Shown in pieces: positions 1 to 7,287 of a stretch of DNA of 32,745 nucleotides. A program made the translations under genes and the position numbers. The stretch's first letter is position 1; every line of letters starts with the position of its first letter. A model generated the notes under the pieces. That model worked only from the letters and a program-made list of their open reading frames with translations. It made no database searches and was not told the origin of the DNA. Source of the DNA: DASPKT01 sp035626475 (lineage in GTDB: Bacteria > Pseudomonadota > Alphaproteobacteria > Azospirillales > Azospirillaceae); assembly GCA_035626475.1 (NCBI GenBank), contig DASPNP010000051.1:1-32745 (forward strand), read 5' to 3'.

Positions 1-213
1 GCCATCACGCTCTACAGCGCCACGGCGCTGGGCGCCCCGGTCTCCACCACCCACACCATCACCGGCTCGATCGTCGGCGTCGGTTCGGCCCGCAAGACCT
101 CGGCCGTGCGCTGGGGCCTGGCCGGCACCATCGTCTGGGCCTGGATCTGCACCATCCCCGCCGCCGGCGCCATCGCCTGGATCAGCTACGAGTTCTTCGC
201 GCTGTTCCTGTGA
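1..213 (+). CDS. PiT-family inorganic phosphate transporter, C-terminal end (partial)
   Basis: Only the last 70 codons are present; the gene begins upstream of the window. The reading frame opens at base 1 and stops with TGA at 211-213. It contains the motif GAPVSTTHTI followed by GSIVGVG, the second signature repeat of PiT (Pho-4) transporters, then a basic turn and a final hydrophobic helix (about residues 46-69). Family members are inner-membrane symporters that import phosphate with H+ or Na+. A strong rho-independent terminator follows 25 bp after the stop, so this is the last gene of its unit. The assignment rests on the signature; substrate specificity within the family cannot be judged from this fragment. 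Confidence 0.88.
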   Translation, partial: AITLYSATALGAPVSTTHTITGSIVGVGSARKTSAVRWGLAGTIVWAWICTIPAAGAIAWISYEFFALFL

Positions 214-237
214 GGCCGAGACACGGAAAGGCAAACG

Positions 238-271
238 AAAAGGGCCGCTCCGGTGGGGAGCGGCCCTTTTT
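238..271 (+). terminator. Rho-independent terminator of the PiT gene
   Basis: An A-run followed by GGGCCGCTCC, a GGTG loop, the complementary GGAGCGGCCC and a T5 tract. The stem is about 14 bp including A:T pairs. Because both flanks are A/T-rich it could also act on the minus strand, where it lies 28 bp past the 3' end of tRNA-Ser. Confidence 0.85.
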
Positions 272-298
272 CATGTCGGCGAGCCGATCAGGCGGTAG

Positions 299-390
299 TG
301 GCGGAGGGGATGGGATTCGAACCCACGATACCAGTTTCCCGGTATGACGGTTTAGCAAACCGTTGCCTTCAGCCGCTCGGCCACCCCTCC
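299..390 (-). tRNA. tRNA-Ser (anticodon GCU)
   Basis: Read on the minus strand, the 92-nt RNA begins GGAGGGG and ends CCCCTCC-G-CCA, a perfect 7-bp acceptor stem with encoded CCA. The anticodon stem ACGGT/ACCGT encloses TTGCTAA, giving GCU, which reads AGC/AGU serine codons. A long variable arm (stem ATACC/GGTAT) makes it class II, as expected for tRNA-Ser. The T arm carries GGTTCGAATCC. A good promoter lies upstream at 422-450. No integrase or att-like duplication is seen next to it. Confidence 0.97.
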
Positions 391-421
391 GCGACCGACC
401 CCGTGGGGTCGGCGGTGCGGC

Positions 422-450
422 TTTGTAGGGGCTTCGAGGCGGCTTGTCAA
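422..450 (-). promoter_or_regulatory. Promoter of tRNA-Ser
   Basis: On the minus strand, TTGACA (450-445) and TACAAA (427-422) are separated by exactly 17 bp. The predicted start near 415 gives a leader of about 25 nt before the tRNA. The -35 is perfect sigma-70 consensus, rare in this GC-rich DNA. Confidence 0.75.
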
Positions 451-575
451 CGGCCCCGGCATGGCTCACCTATATTAGCGCAGGCCCGGAGGCGGAACGG
501 GCGGGGATGGCGGGGCGGGCCGCCCCCGCGCCGCGCCTCCGGCCGAGACCGCCCTTAATTCCAAGGAGATGTCCC

Positions 576-1223
576 ATGGCTGGACATAAGCACATCAGGC
601 CCGCCGCCCTGGCGCTGGCGGCCGCCCTCACCGTCGCCGGTCCCGCTCTGGCCGCCGACACCGCGCCCGCCGCCAAGGCGCCGCCCGCCAACCTGCAGGG
701 TCTGCAGGAGGTCGGGCACTCCGCGCTGGACTCGGTGCATATCCGCCCCGGCGTGAACCTCGCCACCTACAAGGCGGTGCGGATCGAGCCGGTGCAGGTG
801 GCCCTCGCGGGCGACCGGAACCGCCCGGAGCCGCAGGAGCGCGACGTGCGCCACGCCCGCACCTACTTCCAGGAGAAGCTGGCCCAGGCGCTGGGCGGCC
901 GCGCCACCAATCAGGCCGGCCCCGGCACCCTCAGCGTCGCCGTGACGGTGACGCGCTTCGTGCCGAACCGGCCGGCCTTCCCCGAGGACCGCGATGGCCG
1001 CTGGATCACCGAGTCCGTCGGCGTCGGCGCCGCCGCCTTCACCGCCGAGGTGAAGGATGCCGCGACCGGTCAGGTGGTGGCGGTGATCTCCGATGCCGAT
1101 GTCGGCCTGCCGCTGGACAGCAACATGCGCACCCTGACGGAGTGGGGCGACGCCGACCATTTCGTCCGCAAATGGTCGCAGCAGCTGGCCGCCATCCTGA
1201 CCGGCGCGCCGTCCGGCAGCTGA
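576..1223 (+). CDS. Exported DUF3313-like protein of unknown function
   Basis: A 215-residue protein with a clear signal peptide: basic start (GHKHIR), an alanine-rich hydrophobic core and an ALA-AD cleavage site near residue 28. The mature part is soluble and probably periplasmic. It has the pattern of DUF3313 proteins: an early Y-K-A-V-x-I-x-P-V strand, then a long helical stretch with FQEKLAQAL, then a beta-rich domain ending in an amphipathic helix. No lipobox cysteine is visible, although many DUF3313 members are lipoproteins. The start at 576 was chosen because AAGGAGAT precedes it at good spacing and the signal peptide begins there; an in-frame ATG at 444 lacks both. It appears monocistronic, with its own terminator. 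No enzymatic motif was recognised. Confidence 0.75.
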   Translation: MAGHKHIRPAALALAAALTVAGPALAADTAPAAKAPPANLQGLQEVGHSALDSVHIRPGVNLATYKAVRIEPVQVALAGDRNRPEPQERDVRHARTYFQEKLAQALGGRATNQAGPGTLSVAVTVTRFVPNRPAFPEDRDGRWITESVGVGAAAFTAEVKDAATGQVVAVISDADVGLPLDSNMRTLTEWGDADHFVRKWSQQLAAILTGAPSGS

Positions 1224-1234
1224 GGCGCCCGACG

Positions 1235-1271
1235 AAAAAGCCCCCGTCCAGCGATGGACGGGGGCTTTCTT
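1235..1271 (+). terminator. Rho-independent terminator after the DUF3313-like gene
   Basis: AAAGCCCCCGTCCA, a GCGA loop, then TGGACGGGGGCTTT followed by CTT. The 14-bp stem begins 13 bp after the stop codon. Its A-rich left side means it could also stop transcripts leaving gatB on the other strand. Confidence 0.85.
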
Positions 1272-1296
1272 CATTCCCGGGAGCTTGGGGCCCGTA

Positions 1297-1373
1297 GGTC
1301 GCATGGAGGCGGAGCCGCAATGCGACATCCCGTGGTCGGTGAAGCGTCGCATTGCGCTCCGCTCCATGCGACC
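1297..1373. repeat. Intergenic inverted repeat (REP-like)
   Basis: Two imperfectly complementary arms of about 30 nt (1297-1326 and 1346-1373), both built on GGTCGCATGGAG...GCAATGCGAC, are separated by about 20 nt. The pair lies just beyond the gatB stop codon. It resembles the dispersed palindromic elements often found between genes in alphaproteobacteria. A second copy was not found in this window. Confidence 0.7.
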
Positions 1374-1386
1374 CACAGGGAATTGC

Positions 1387-2841
1387 TCAGCCCTTCAGCT
1401 TCGCCATCAGGATCTCGTTCACCAGGGCGGGGTTGGCCTTGCCCTGGGTGGCCTTCATGACCTGGCCGACGAAGAAGCCGAACAGCTTGTCCTTGCCGCT
1501 GCGGAATTCCGCGACCTTGTCGGCGTTGGCGTCCATCACCGCGGCGATGGCGGCGTCGATGGCGCCGGTGTCGGTGACCTGACGCAGCCCCTTCTCCTCG
1601 ACGATGGCGGCCGGTGCCTTGCCGGTCTCCAGCATCTCCTGGAACACGTCCTTGGCGATGCGGCCGGAGATGGTGTTGTCGGCGATCAGGTCGATCAGCC
1701 CGCCGAGGTCGTCGGCCGAAATGGGCGAGTTGTCGATGTCGCGCCCCGTCTTGTTCAGCGCGCCCAGCAGGTCGCCGATGACGAAGTTGGCGGCCATCTT
1801 GGGATCGCGGCCCTTCGCGACCTTCTCGTAGAAGTCGGCGCGCGCCTTCTCGGCGACCAGCACGCCGGCATCGTAGGCCGGCAGCTTGTAGTCGGCCATG
1901 AAGCGGGCCTTCTTGTCGTCGGGCAGCTCCGGCAGGGTCTTGGCGATGTCGTCGACCCAGGCTTGGTCCAGGACCAGCGGCAGCAGGTCGGGATCGGGGA
2001 AGTAGCGGTAGTCGTGCGCCTCCTCCTTGGAGCGCATGGACCGGGTCACGCCCTTGTTCGGGTCGTAGAGCCGGGTCTCCTGCACGATCTGGCCGCCCTC
2101 CTCCAGCACCTCGATCTGGCGCCGCGCCTCGTATTCGATGGCCTGCTGGACGTAGCGGATGGAGTTGACGTTCTTGGTCTCGGTGCGCGTCCCGTAGGGC
2201 TGGCCCGGCTTGCGCACCGACACGTTGATGTCGCAGCGCATGGAGCCCTCCTCCATGTTGCCGTCGCAGGTCTCCAGGTACCGCAGGATGGTGCGCAGCT
2301 TGCGCAGGTAGGCCGCGGCCTCGTCCGGCGAGCGCATGTCGGGCTCGGACACGATCTCCATCAGCGCCACGCCGGCCCGGTTGAGGTCGACGTAGGTCTT
2401 GGAGGGATGCTGGTCGTGCAGGCTCTTGCCCGCGTCCATCTCCAGATGCAGGCGGGTGATCGCCACCTCGCGCGTCGAGCCGTCCGGCAGGTCCAGCACG
2501 ATGGTGCCCTTGCCGACGATCGGCTGCTGGAACTGGCTGATCTGGTAACCGGCCGGCAGGTCCGCGTAGAAGTAGTTCTTGCGGTCGAAGACGGAGTGCA
2601 GGTTGATCTGGGCCTTCAGCCCCAGGCCGGTCTTCACCGCCTGCTCGACGCAGAAGCCGTTGATGACGGGCAGCATGCCCGGGAAGGCGGCGTCGACGAA
2701 GCTCACCTGGCTGTTGGGGGCCGCGCCGAATTCGGTCGCCGCGCCGCTGAAGAGCTTCGCGTTGGAGATGACCTGGGCATGGACCTCCAGCCCGATCACG
2801 ACCTCCCACTCGCCCGTCTCGCCCACAATCCGGTAAGCCAT
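1387..2841 (-). CDS. gatB: Aspartyl/glutamyl-tRNA(Asn/Gln) amidotransferase subunit B
   Basis: 484 residues, the usual GatB length. The GatCAB complex converts Glu-tRNA(Gln) and Asp-tRNA(Asn) to the amidated forms; GatB is the kinase and tRNA-binding subunit. Seen in the sequence: VIGLEVHAQ near residues 15-23, FDRKNYFYADLPAGYQISQ and SEPDMRS in the cradle domain, DINVSVR, and a helical C-terminal YqeY-like tail (about residues 340-484) ending in VNEILMAKLKG. gatC and gatA, often adjacent, are not here: upstream lies a divergent PAS gene, so gatB is probably transcribed alone. The ATG at 2841 has only a weak ribosome site, but no other start would preserve the conserved N terminus. Confidence 0.97.
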   Translation of the reverse strand: MAYRIVGETGEWEVVIGLEVHAQVISNAKLFSGAATEFGAAPNSQVSFVDAAFPGMLPVINGFCVEQAVKTGLGLKAQINLHSVFDRKNYFYADLPAGYQISQFQQPIVGKGTIVLDLPDGSTREVAITRLHLEMDAGKSLHDQHPSKTYVDLNRAGVALMEIVSEPDMRSPDEAAAYLRKLRTILRYLETCDGNMEEGSMRCDINVSVRKPGQPYGTRTETKNVNSIRYVQQAIEYEARRQIEVLEEGGQIVQETRLYDPNKGVTRSMRSKEEAHDYRYFPDPDLLPLVLDQAWVDDIAKTLPELPDDKKARFMADYKLPAYDAGVLVAEKARADFYEKVAKGRDPKMAANFVIGDLLGALNKTGRDIDNSPISADDLGGLIDLIADNTISGRIAKDVFQEMLETGKAPAAIVEEKGLRQVTDTGAIDAAIAAVMDANADKVAEFRSGKDKLFGFFVGQVMKATQGKANPALVNEILMAKLKG

Positions 2842-3018
2842 CTTAATCGCCGTGCCTTTTAAGTGGAGACAGGGTTTTGGCCGGATTCGGCCGAAAAGGC
2901 AACGCCGTTCTGCCCATTGGACAGGGGGCCTCGGCGGTGCGGCCAGGGCCTCGCACCATGGTGAGTACTACCCCTCCCTGGCTTGCCGCCGAGGCCGCCG
3001 CCATGGGACTCTGGCCGC

Positions 3019-3537
3019 ATGACGACAGCAGCCCTCAGCCTGGCGGGTTACCGCCGGCGCGCCCTCCGCCCCGATCTCATCCGCAGCGATTCCGGTCCCC
3101 TGGCGCCGGTCGCGCTGGACGCGCCGCTGCGACAGCTGCACGCCTACTGGCGCAGCCTGGCGGGCCCTGGCGACCTGCCCCAGCGCTGCCATGTCGAGCC
3201 GTTCGAGATCCGCGACCTGCTGCGGGACATCCTGCTGCTGCAGGCGGTGGAGGACGGCGCCGACTTCGAGTTCCGCATCGCCGGCGACCGGATCGAGACC
3301 GTGGCCGGCCGCTCCATCCGCGGCGCCCGGCTGGGCGACCTGGCCGGCAGCGCGCCCGGCCGCGAGCGCGTGCTCCGCGACTACCGCGCCGTGCTGGAGA
3401 CGGGCGAGCCGCACTACCGCCGCGACCGCATGTCCGCCATCGGCGGGCAGCTGCCCTACCGCCGGCTGCTGCTGCCGCTCTATGCCGGCGGCACGCTCAC
3501 CCACATCATGGGCGCGATGCTGTTCGAGGGGGCGTGA
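3019..3537 (+). CDS. PAS-domain protein (PAS_5 / DUF1331-like)
   Basis: A 172-residue cytoplasmic protein. After a short leader, residues about 35-170 show the pattern of the PAS_5 family common in Rhodospirillales: LHAYWRSL, then a strand/helix with EPFEIRDLLRDILLLQ, a core with FRIAGDRIE, the turn GARLGDLAG, a helix and a final strand GGTLTHIMGAMLF. These stand-alone domains have no attached output domain and their role is unknown. Codon use is host-like. The start is uncertain: ATG 3019 is preferred because the protein alignment would begin there, but no clear ribosome site precedes it, and TTG 2983 or ATG 3003-region codons are possible. It lies divergent from gatB and convergent with the acetyltransferase gene. 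Confidence 0.72.
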   Translation: MTTAALSLAGYRRRALRPDLIRSDSGPLAPVALDAPLRQLHAYWRSLAGPGDLPQRCHVEPFEIRDLLRDILLLQAVEDGADFEFRIAGDRIETVAGRSIRGARLGDLAGSAPGRERVLRDYRAVLETGEPHYRRDRMSAIGGQLPYRRLLLPLYAGGTLTHIMGAMLFEGA

Positions 3538-3543
3538 GCCCCC

Positions 3544-4191
3544 CTACTCCGCGATCGCCCACAGCGCGTCCAGATCGCCCTTCACGATGGCAGGAATGGC
3601 GCGGGTGACCCGCTCCGGCTCCCAGTCCCACCAGCGCAGCAGCAGCAGCGCGGTGACCGTCTCCTCCGGGAAGCGCATCTTCACCACCCGCGCCGGGTTG
3701 CCGGCGACGATGGCGTAGGGTGGCACGTCCGAGGCCACGACGGAGCGGGCGGCCACCACCGCGCCGCTGCCGATCTTCACCCCCGGCATGACCAGGCTCT
3801 CGTATCCCAGCCAGACATCGTGGCCGACGACCGTGTCGCCCTTGTTGGGGAACTCGATCTGGTCCATCGGCACCGAATCCCAGCCGTTCCCGAACGCCAT
3901 GAAGGGGAAGGTCGACAGCCCGCCCATCGCGTGGTTGGCGCCGTTCATGATGAAGCGCGTGCCGGTGGCGATGGCGCAGTACTTCCCGATGACCAGCCGG
4001 TCCCCGACGAAGGGGAAGTGGTACAGGATGTTCTCCCGGAACCGCTCCGGCCCCGCCGGGTCGTCATAGTAGCTGTAGTCGCCGACCTCGACGTTCGGCA
4101 GGTCGGCCAGGATGGGCTTCAGGAAGCCGACGCGGGCATGGCCCTTCATCGGCTCCCGGTCCATGGGATCGGGGCCGTGCATTACAGGCAT
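3544..4191 (-). CDS. Vat/CatB-type xenobiotic acetyltransferase (hexapeptide repeat)
   Basis: 215 residues, the normal length of the xenobiotic acetyltransferase family. These trimeric left-handed beta-helix enzymes use acetyl-CoA to acetylate streptogramin A (Vat) or chloramphenicol (CatB). Visible landmarks: VEVGDYSYYDD (residues 34-44), FIMNGANH with the expected catalytic His at about residue 87, FGNGWD, the hexapeptide turns DTVVGHDVWLGYESLVMPGV and VKIGSGAVVAARSVV, YAIVAGNPARVVKMRF, and the C-terminal RWWDWEPERV helix. The N terminus (GPDPM...FLKPIL) resembles Vat more than CatB. ATG 4191 is preceded by GAGGAGG at good spacing. Its start lies 17 bp from the ABC exporter stop, so the two genes are almost certainly co-transcribed. 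The true substrate cannot be read from sequence. Confidence 0.9.
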   Translation of the reverse strand: MPVMHGPDPMDREPMKGHARVGFLKPILADLPNVEVGDYSYYDDPAGPERFRENILYHFPFVGDRLVIGKYCAIATGTRFIMNGANHAMGGLSTFPFMAFGNGWDSVPMDQIEFPNKGDTVVGHDVWLGYESLVMPGVKIGSGAVVAARSVVASDVPPYAIVAGNPARVVKMRFPEETVTALLLLRWWDWEPERVTRAIPAIVKGDLDALWAIAE

Positions 4192-4208
4192 GGAGACCTC
4201 CTCTCTTC

Positions 4209-6077
4209 TTATTCCGCCGCTTCCAGGAAACCGCCCATCTGCCGCTGCCAGAGCGCGGCGTAGCGGCCGCCCTGGGCCAGCAGTTCGTTGTGGTTGCCCT
4301 GCTCCACCACCCGGCCGCCCTCCAGGAACAGGATGCGGTCCATGCCGGTGATGGTGGACAGGCGGTGGGCGATGGCGATGACGGTGCGGCCCTGCATCAG
4401 GGTCCACAGCGCCTCCTGGATCAAATGCTCGCTCTCGCTGTCCAGGGCCGAGGTGGCCTCGTCCAGCACCAGGATGCGCGCATCCTTCAGCAGCGCCCGG
4501 GCGATGGCGAGGCGCTGCCGCTCGCCGCCCGACAGCTTGATGCCCTGCTCGCCGACGATGGTGTCGTAGCCGGTGGCGCGCTTGGTGATGAACTCGTGCG
4601 CATGCGCCCGCTTGGCCGCCTCCTGCACCTCCTCCATCGAGGCCTCGGGACGGCCGTAGCGGATATTGTCGCCGATCGGCCGGTGGAAGACGCCGGGCTG
4701 CTGCGGCACCTCGGCGATGGCGGCGTTCAGGCTGTCCCAGGTGACCTGGGCGATGTCCTGCCCGTCGATCAGCACCCGGCCCGCCGCCGGCTCGAACTGC
4801 CGGCGGATGAGCTTGACCAGGGTCGACTTGCCGGCGCCCGAGCGGCCAACCAGCCCGACCTTCTCTCCCGGCCGGATGTCGAGCGTGAGATTGTCGAACA
4901 CGGCGTTGCCGTCCGGGAAGGCGAAGCTGACGCCCTCGATCCGGATGCCGCCCTCGGTGACGGCCAGCGGCTTGGCGTTGGCTGAGTCCACGATCTCGTG
5001 CGGCGCCGTCACCAGGTCGATCGCCTCCTTCAGCGTGCCCCAGTTCTCGAAGAAGTCGAGCAGCCGGTGCGACAGGTTCCAGACCGTGCTGCTGATCTGG
5101 AAGGCGAGCGTGAACACCAGCGTGAACTCGCCCACCGTCATGGCGCCGGCGAGGGTCCGCTGGATGGCGATCCAGACCAGCGCCGCCAGCAGCGACACCA
5201 CGCTGACCATCTGGAACAGCCGCATCACCACCAGGAACCAGCGCAGCCGGCGCGAGCGGAAGCGCTCGCGGTTGATCCAGTGGCCCAGGAACTTGCGCTC
5301 GAACGGCAGCCGGGCGAAGCCCCGCACCAGATCGGCGTTGGTGATGGCGTCGATGATGCGGCCGGAGGAGGTGGACACCTCCTCGCTCATCGCCTCGGAC
5401 AGGCGGATGCAGTGCCGCGCGATGTAGGCGGAGGCCGCCAGATACACCACCATCCAGCCCAGCAGGATCAGGCTGAAGGTCGGGTTGGCCGTCCACAGCA
5501 GCGCGGTCGCCACGACCAGCAGCACGATGATCCGCATCGTGTCGAAGCAGATGATCTCCAGGATCGAGAGCAGCGCATTGGCGCCCTGCTTGATCTTCTG
5601 GCCCAGCTTGCCGGCGAAATTGTCCTGGAAGTAGCGCGGGCTGTGCCCCATCAGCCAGGCGAACATGCGCTTCTGCACCAGCGCCCGGATGGAGGGCGAG
5701 GTGTAGATGTCGGTGATCTGGTACACCCGGTACATGCCGGTGCTGGCGAGCCAGATGAAGACCAGGATGCCGAACCAGGCACCCAGGCCGATACCGGGAA
5801 TCGGCTCGCCCCGGCTGGCGGCCGTCAGCCCGTCGATCAGCGATTTCAGCGCGTAGGGCTCGAACGCCTCGATCCCCTGCCCCAGCAGCACGGCCAGCAT
5901 CATGATGGTCAGGCGCCCGGCGAACTTCTCCCGCAGCAGGCTCCAGACGAAGCGGCCGGGGGTTGAGGGCAGCGGACGCACGGCCTCCGTGTCCTCCCAG
6001 GTGAAATCCTTCTCCTGGGTGTCGAGGTCGTCGATGCGCAGGGTCTTCAGCCCCGACCGGAACAGCGACGCGAACAT
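4209..6077 (-). CDS. ABC transporter, fused permease and ATPase (MsbA/exporter type)
   Basis: 622 residues, a half-transporter that should work as a homodimer in the inner membrane. The membrane domain spans about residues 50-340 with five or six hydrophobic helices (for example 56-70, 100-113, 183-199, 201-218, 292-306). The nucleotide-binding domain follows: Walker A GRSGAGKST (411-419), a Q-loop near 459, signature LSGGERQR (515-522), Walker B ILVLDEATSALD (535-546) and switch His 571. The architecture is that of lipid, drug or peptide exporters. ATG 6077 was chosen over an upstream ATG at 6137 because GGGAG precedes it and the upstream part is low-complexity. It is the first gene of a two-gene unit with the Vat-type acetyltransferase, which suggests export or detoxification; the substrate is unknown. 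Confidence 0.93.
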   Translation of the reverse strand: MFASLFRSGLKTLRIDDLDTQEKDFTWEDTEAVRPLPSTPGRFVWSLLREKFAGRLTIMMLAVLLGQGIEAFEPYALKSLIDGLTAASRGEPIPGIGLGAWFGILVFIWLASTGMYRVYQITDIYTSPSIRALVQKRMFAWLMGHSPRYFQDNFAGKLGQKIKQGANALLSILEIICFDTMRIIVLLVVATALLWTANPTFSLILLGWMVVYLAASAYIARHCIRLSEAMSEEVSTSSGRIIDAITNADLVRGFARLPFERKFLGHWINRERFRSRRLRWFLVVMRLFQMVSVVSLLAALVWIAIQRTLAGAMTVGEFTLVFTLAFQISSTVWNLSHRLLDFFENWGTLKEAIDLVTAPHEIVDSANAKPLAVTEGGIRIEGVSFAFPDGNAVFDNLTLDIRPGEKVGLVGRSGAGKSTLVKLIRRQFEPAAGRVLIDGQDIAQVTWDSLNAAIAEVPQQPGVFHRPIGDNIRYGRPEASMEEVQEAAKRAHAHEFITKRATGYDTIVGEQGIKLSGGERQRLAIARALLKDARILVLDEATSALDSESEHLIQEALWTLMQGRTVIAIAHRLSTITGMDRILFLEGGRVVEQGNHNELLAQGGRYAALWQRQMGGFLEAAE

Positions 6078-6341
6078 GGGGAGGGCTCCCGAAAGGCAGG
6101 AGGGCCCACCCCGTCGCGGGCCCGGTAGGGACGGCAAGGCGGCCGCGACGGGCCGCTCCGGTGAGGCTAGAGGTTGGCGATGCGCGATGCCCGTGCCCTT
6201 TCCGGGACACAGCCATACATCCGATGTCGGAAGAGATGCACTCCTCGCACAAGGATGTCAACGCCGAAATGGGGGAGCGCGCCGGGTTGCGTTTCCGCAG
6301 ACGGCACTCAATTATCGCATGGAACCATCCGGGAGAAGAAG

Positions 6342-7034
6342 ATGCGCGCCCTCGCCGCCCTCGCCACCATGCTGATGCTCGCCGCCCCGTCGGCTCTGGC
6401 CGCGGGAACGCCGCTGGCGCCGGAGGAGCTGGTGCGCCGGTTCAGCAGCGTGGCGCCCGGGCTGGTCCAGCCCGCCTGCCGGCTGGAGGAGCGGTCCTGC
6501 GTGGAGGGGCTGCTGCGCACCGCGCGGGACCTGGACCAGGAGGCGCGCTCCGGCATGGTCGTTTGCCGTCCCGTGGCGGATCCCGTGGAGCGCGCGGGTT
6601 GTTTGAAGCCTTACCTGACCACCACCCGCGGGGTGGACGAGGTCACCACCGGCCTGCTGAAGCGCATCGTCGCGCTGCATGGCTGGCCCGGCGGGCCCGG
6701 CTGGAGCGCCGATACCGGCGACATCGCGTGGCTGCTGGCGCAGCACGCCGACCATGACCGGCCCTTCCAGCGGGAGGCGCTGGGCCTGCTGCGCACGGCC
6801 GTGGACGAGGGCCGCGCGAAGGCTAAGGACTATGCCCTGCTGTCCGACCGGGTCGCGCTGGGCGAAGGGAAGCCGCAGCGCTACGGCACGCAGGGAGGCT
6901 GCAAGGACGGTACCTGGCGCCCGGCCGAGCTGGAGGACCCGGCGCGGGTGGACGAGTTCCGCACCGGCATGGGCCTGGTGCCGCTGGCCGAGTACGCCGA
7001 CCGCTTCCGGGATGTCTGCGCCCGGCTGCGCTGA
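6342..7034 (+). CDS. Exported protein with DUF6624-like C-terminal domain
   Basis: 230 residues with a signal peptide cleaved near ALA-AG (residue 21). The C-terminal half carries the pattern I associate with DUF6624: a Trp-Leu-x-x-QHADHD segment, FQREALGLL, DYALLSDRVALGEGKPQRYGTQ, then a short tail ending in an ADRF helix. The function of that domain is unknown. The N-terminal half has four cysteines (RLEERSC, VVCRP, GCLKP and a preceding PAC) that could form periplasmic disulfides. ATG 6342 has GGGAGAAG upstream at good spacing. The gene is divergent from the ABC exporter across a 264-bp gap. It appears monocistronic and is followed by a repeat element. Confidence 0.72.
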   Translation: MRALAALATMLMLAAPSALAAGTPLAPEELVRRFSSVAPGLVQPACRLEERSCVEGLLRTARDLDQEARSGMVVCRPVADPVERAGCLKPYLTTTRGVDEVTTGLLKRIVALHGWPGGPGWSADTGDIAWLLAQHADHDRPFQREALGLLRTAVDEGRAKAKDYALLSDRVALGEGKPQRYGTQGGCKDGTWRPAELEDPARVDEFRTGMGLVPLAEYADRFRDVCARLR

Positions 7035-7079
7035 GGGCCTTCTCAGGCAGCAATAAGAGGCGGATCGTCTTTTTTCTTC

Positions 7080-7236
7080 CCGTCACTCCGGCGAAAGCCG
7101 GGGCCCAGGGGTTGCAGCGGGATGCGGTTGATGCAGCGCTTCCGCCGGTGTGTGCGATCGCACCCAGGGGCAGGGCGTGCTTCATCAAGCGCCCATGGCT
7201 GCAACCCCTGGGTCCCGGCCTGCGCCGGGATGACGG
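7080..7236. repeat. Dispersed palindromic repeat element, copy A
   Basis: A 157-bp element bounded by CCGTCA and TGACGG. Its terminal 40 nt (CGTCACTCCGGCGAAAGCC... and the inverted GGTCCCGGCCTGCGCCGGG...) are complementary, so it can fold into a long hairpin. In reverse complement it matches copy C (26608-26770) closely: the first about 46 nt are identical, the last about 30 nt are identical, and parts of the interior are recognisably related. It fills most of the gap between two convergent genes. Confidence 0.85.
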
Positions 7237-7287
7237 TTGAAGAGGAGAGCGGCGGGCGCGAACTCTTCTGTCGGGGATTGACGGGAC

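Noticed and set aside
299..390. tRNA-Ser as integration site of a genomic island
   Set aside because: The island lies 13 kb away and no duplicated tRNA 3' end was seen near it or near the tRNA.
1285..2862. Long plus-strand open frame (525 codons) opposite gatB
   Set aside because: It is antisense to the clearly conserved gatB. Its product is an amino-acid mix typical of GC-rich shadows, with no domain.
3544..6261. A single 905-codon minus-strand frame suggesting a giant fusion with the acetyltransferase
   Set aside because: Upstream of 4191 this frame runs through the ABC transporter in another phase and gives a meaningless Arg/Pro-rich product. The Vat gene has its own ribosome site at 4191.
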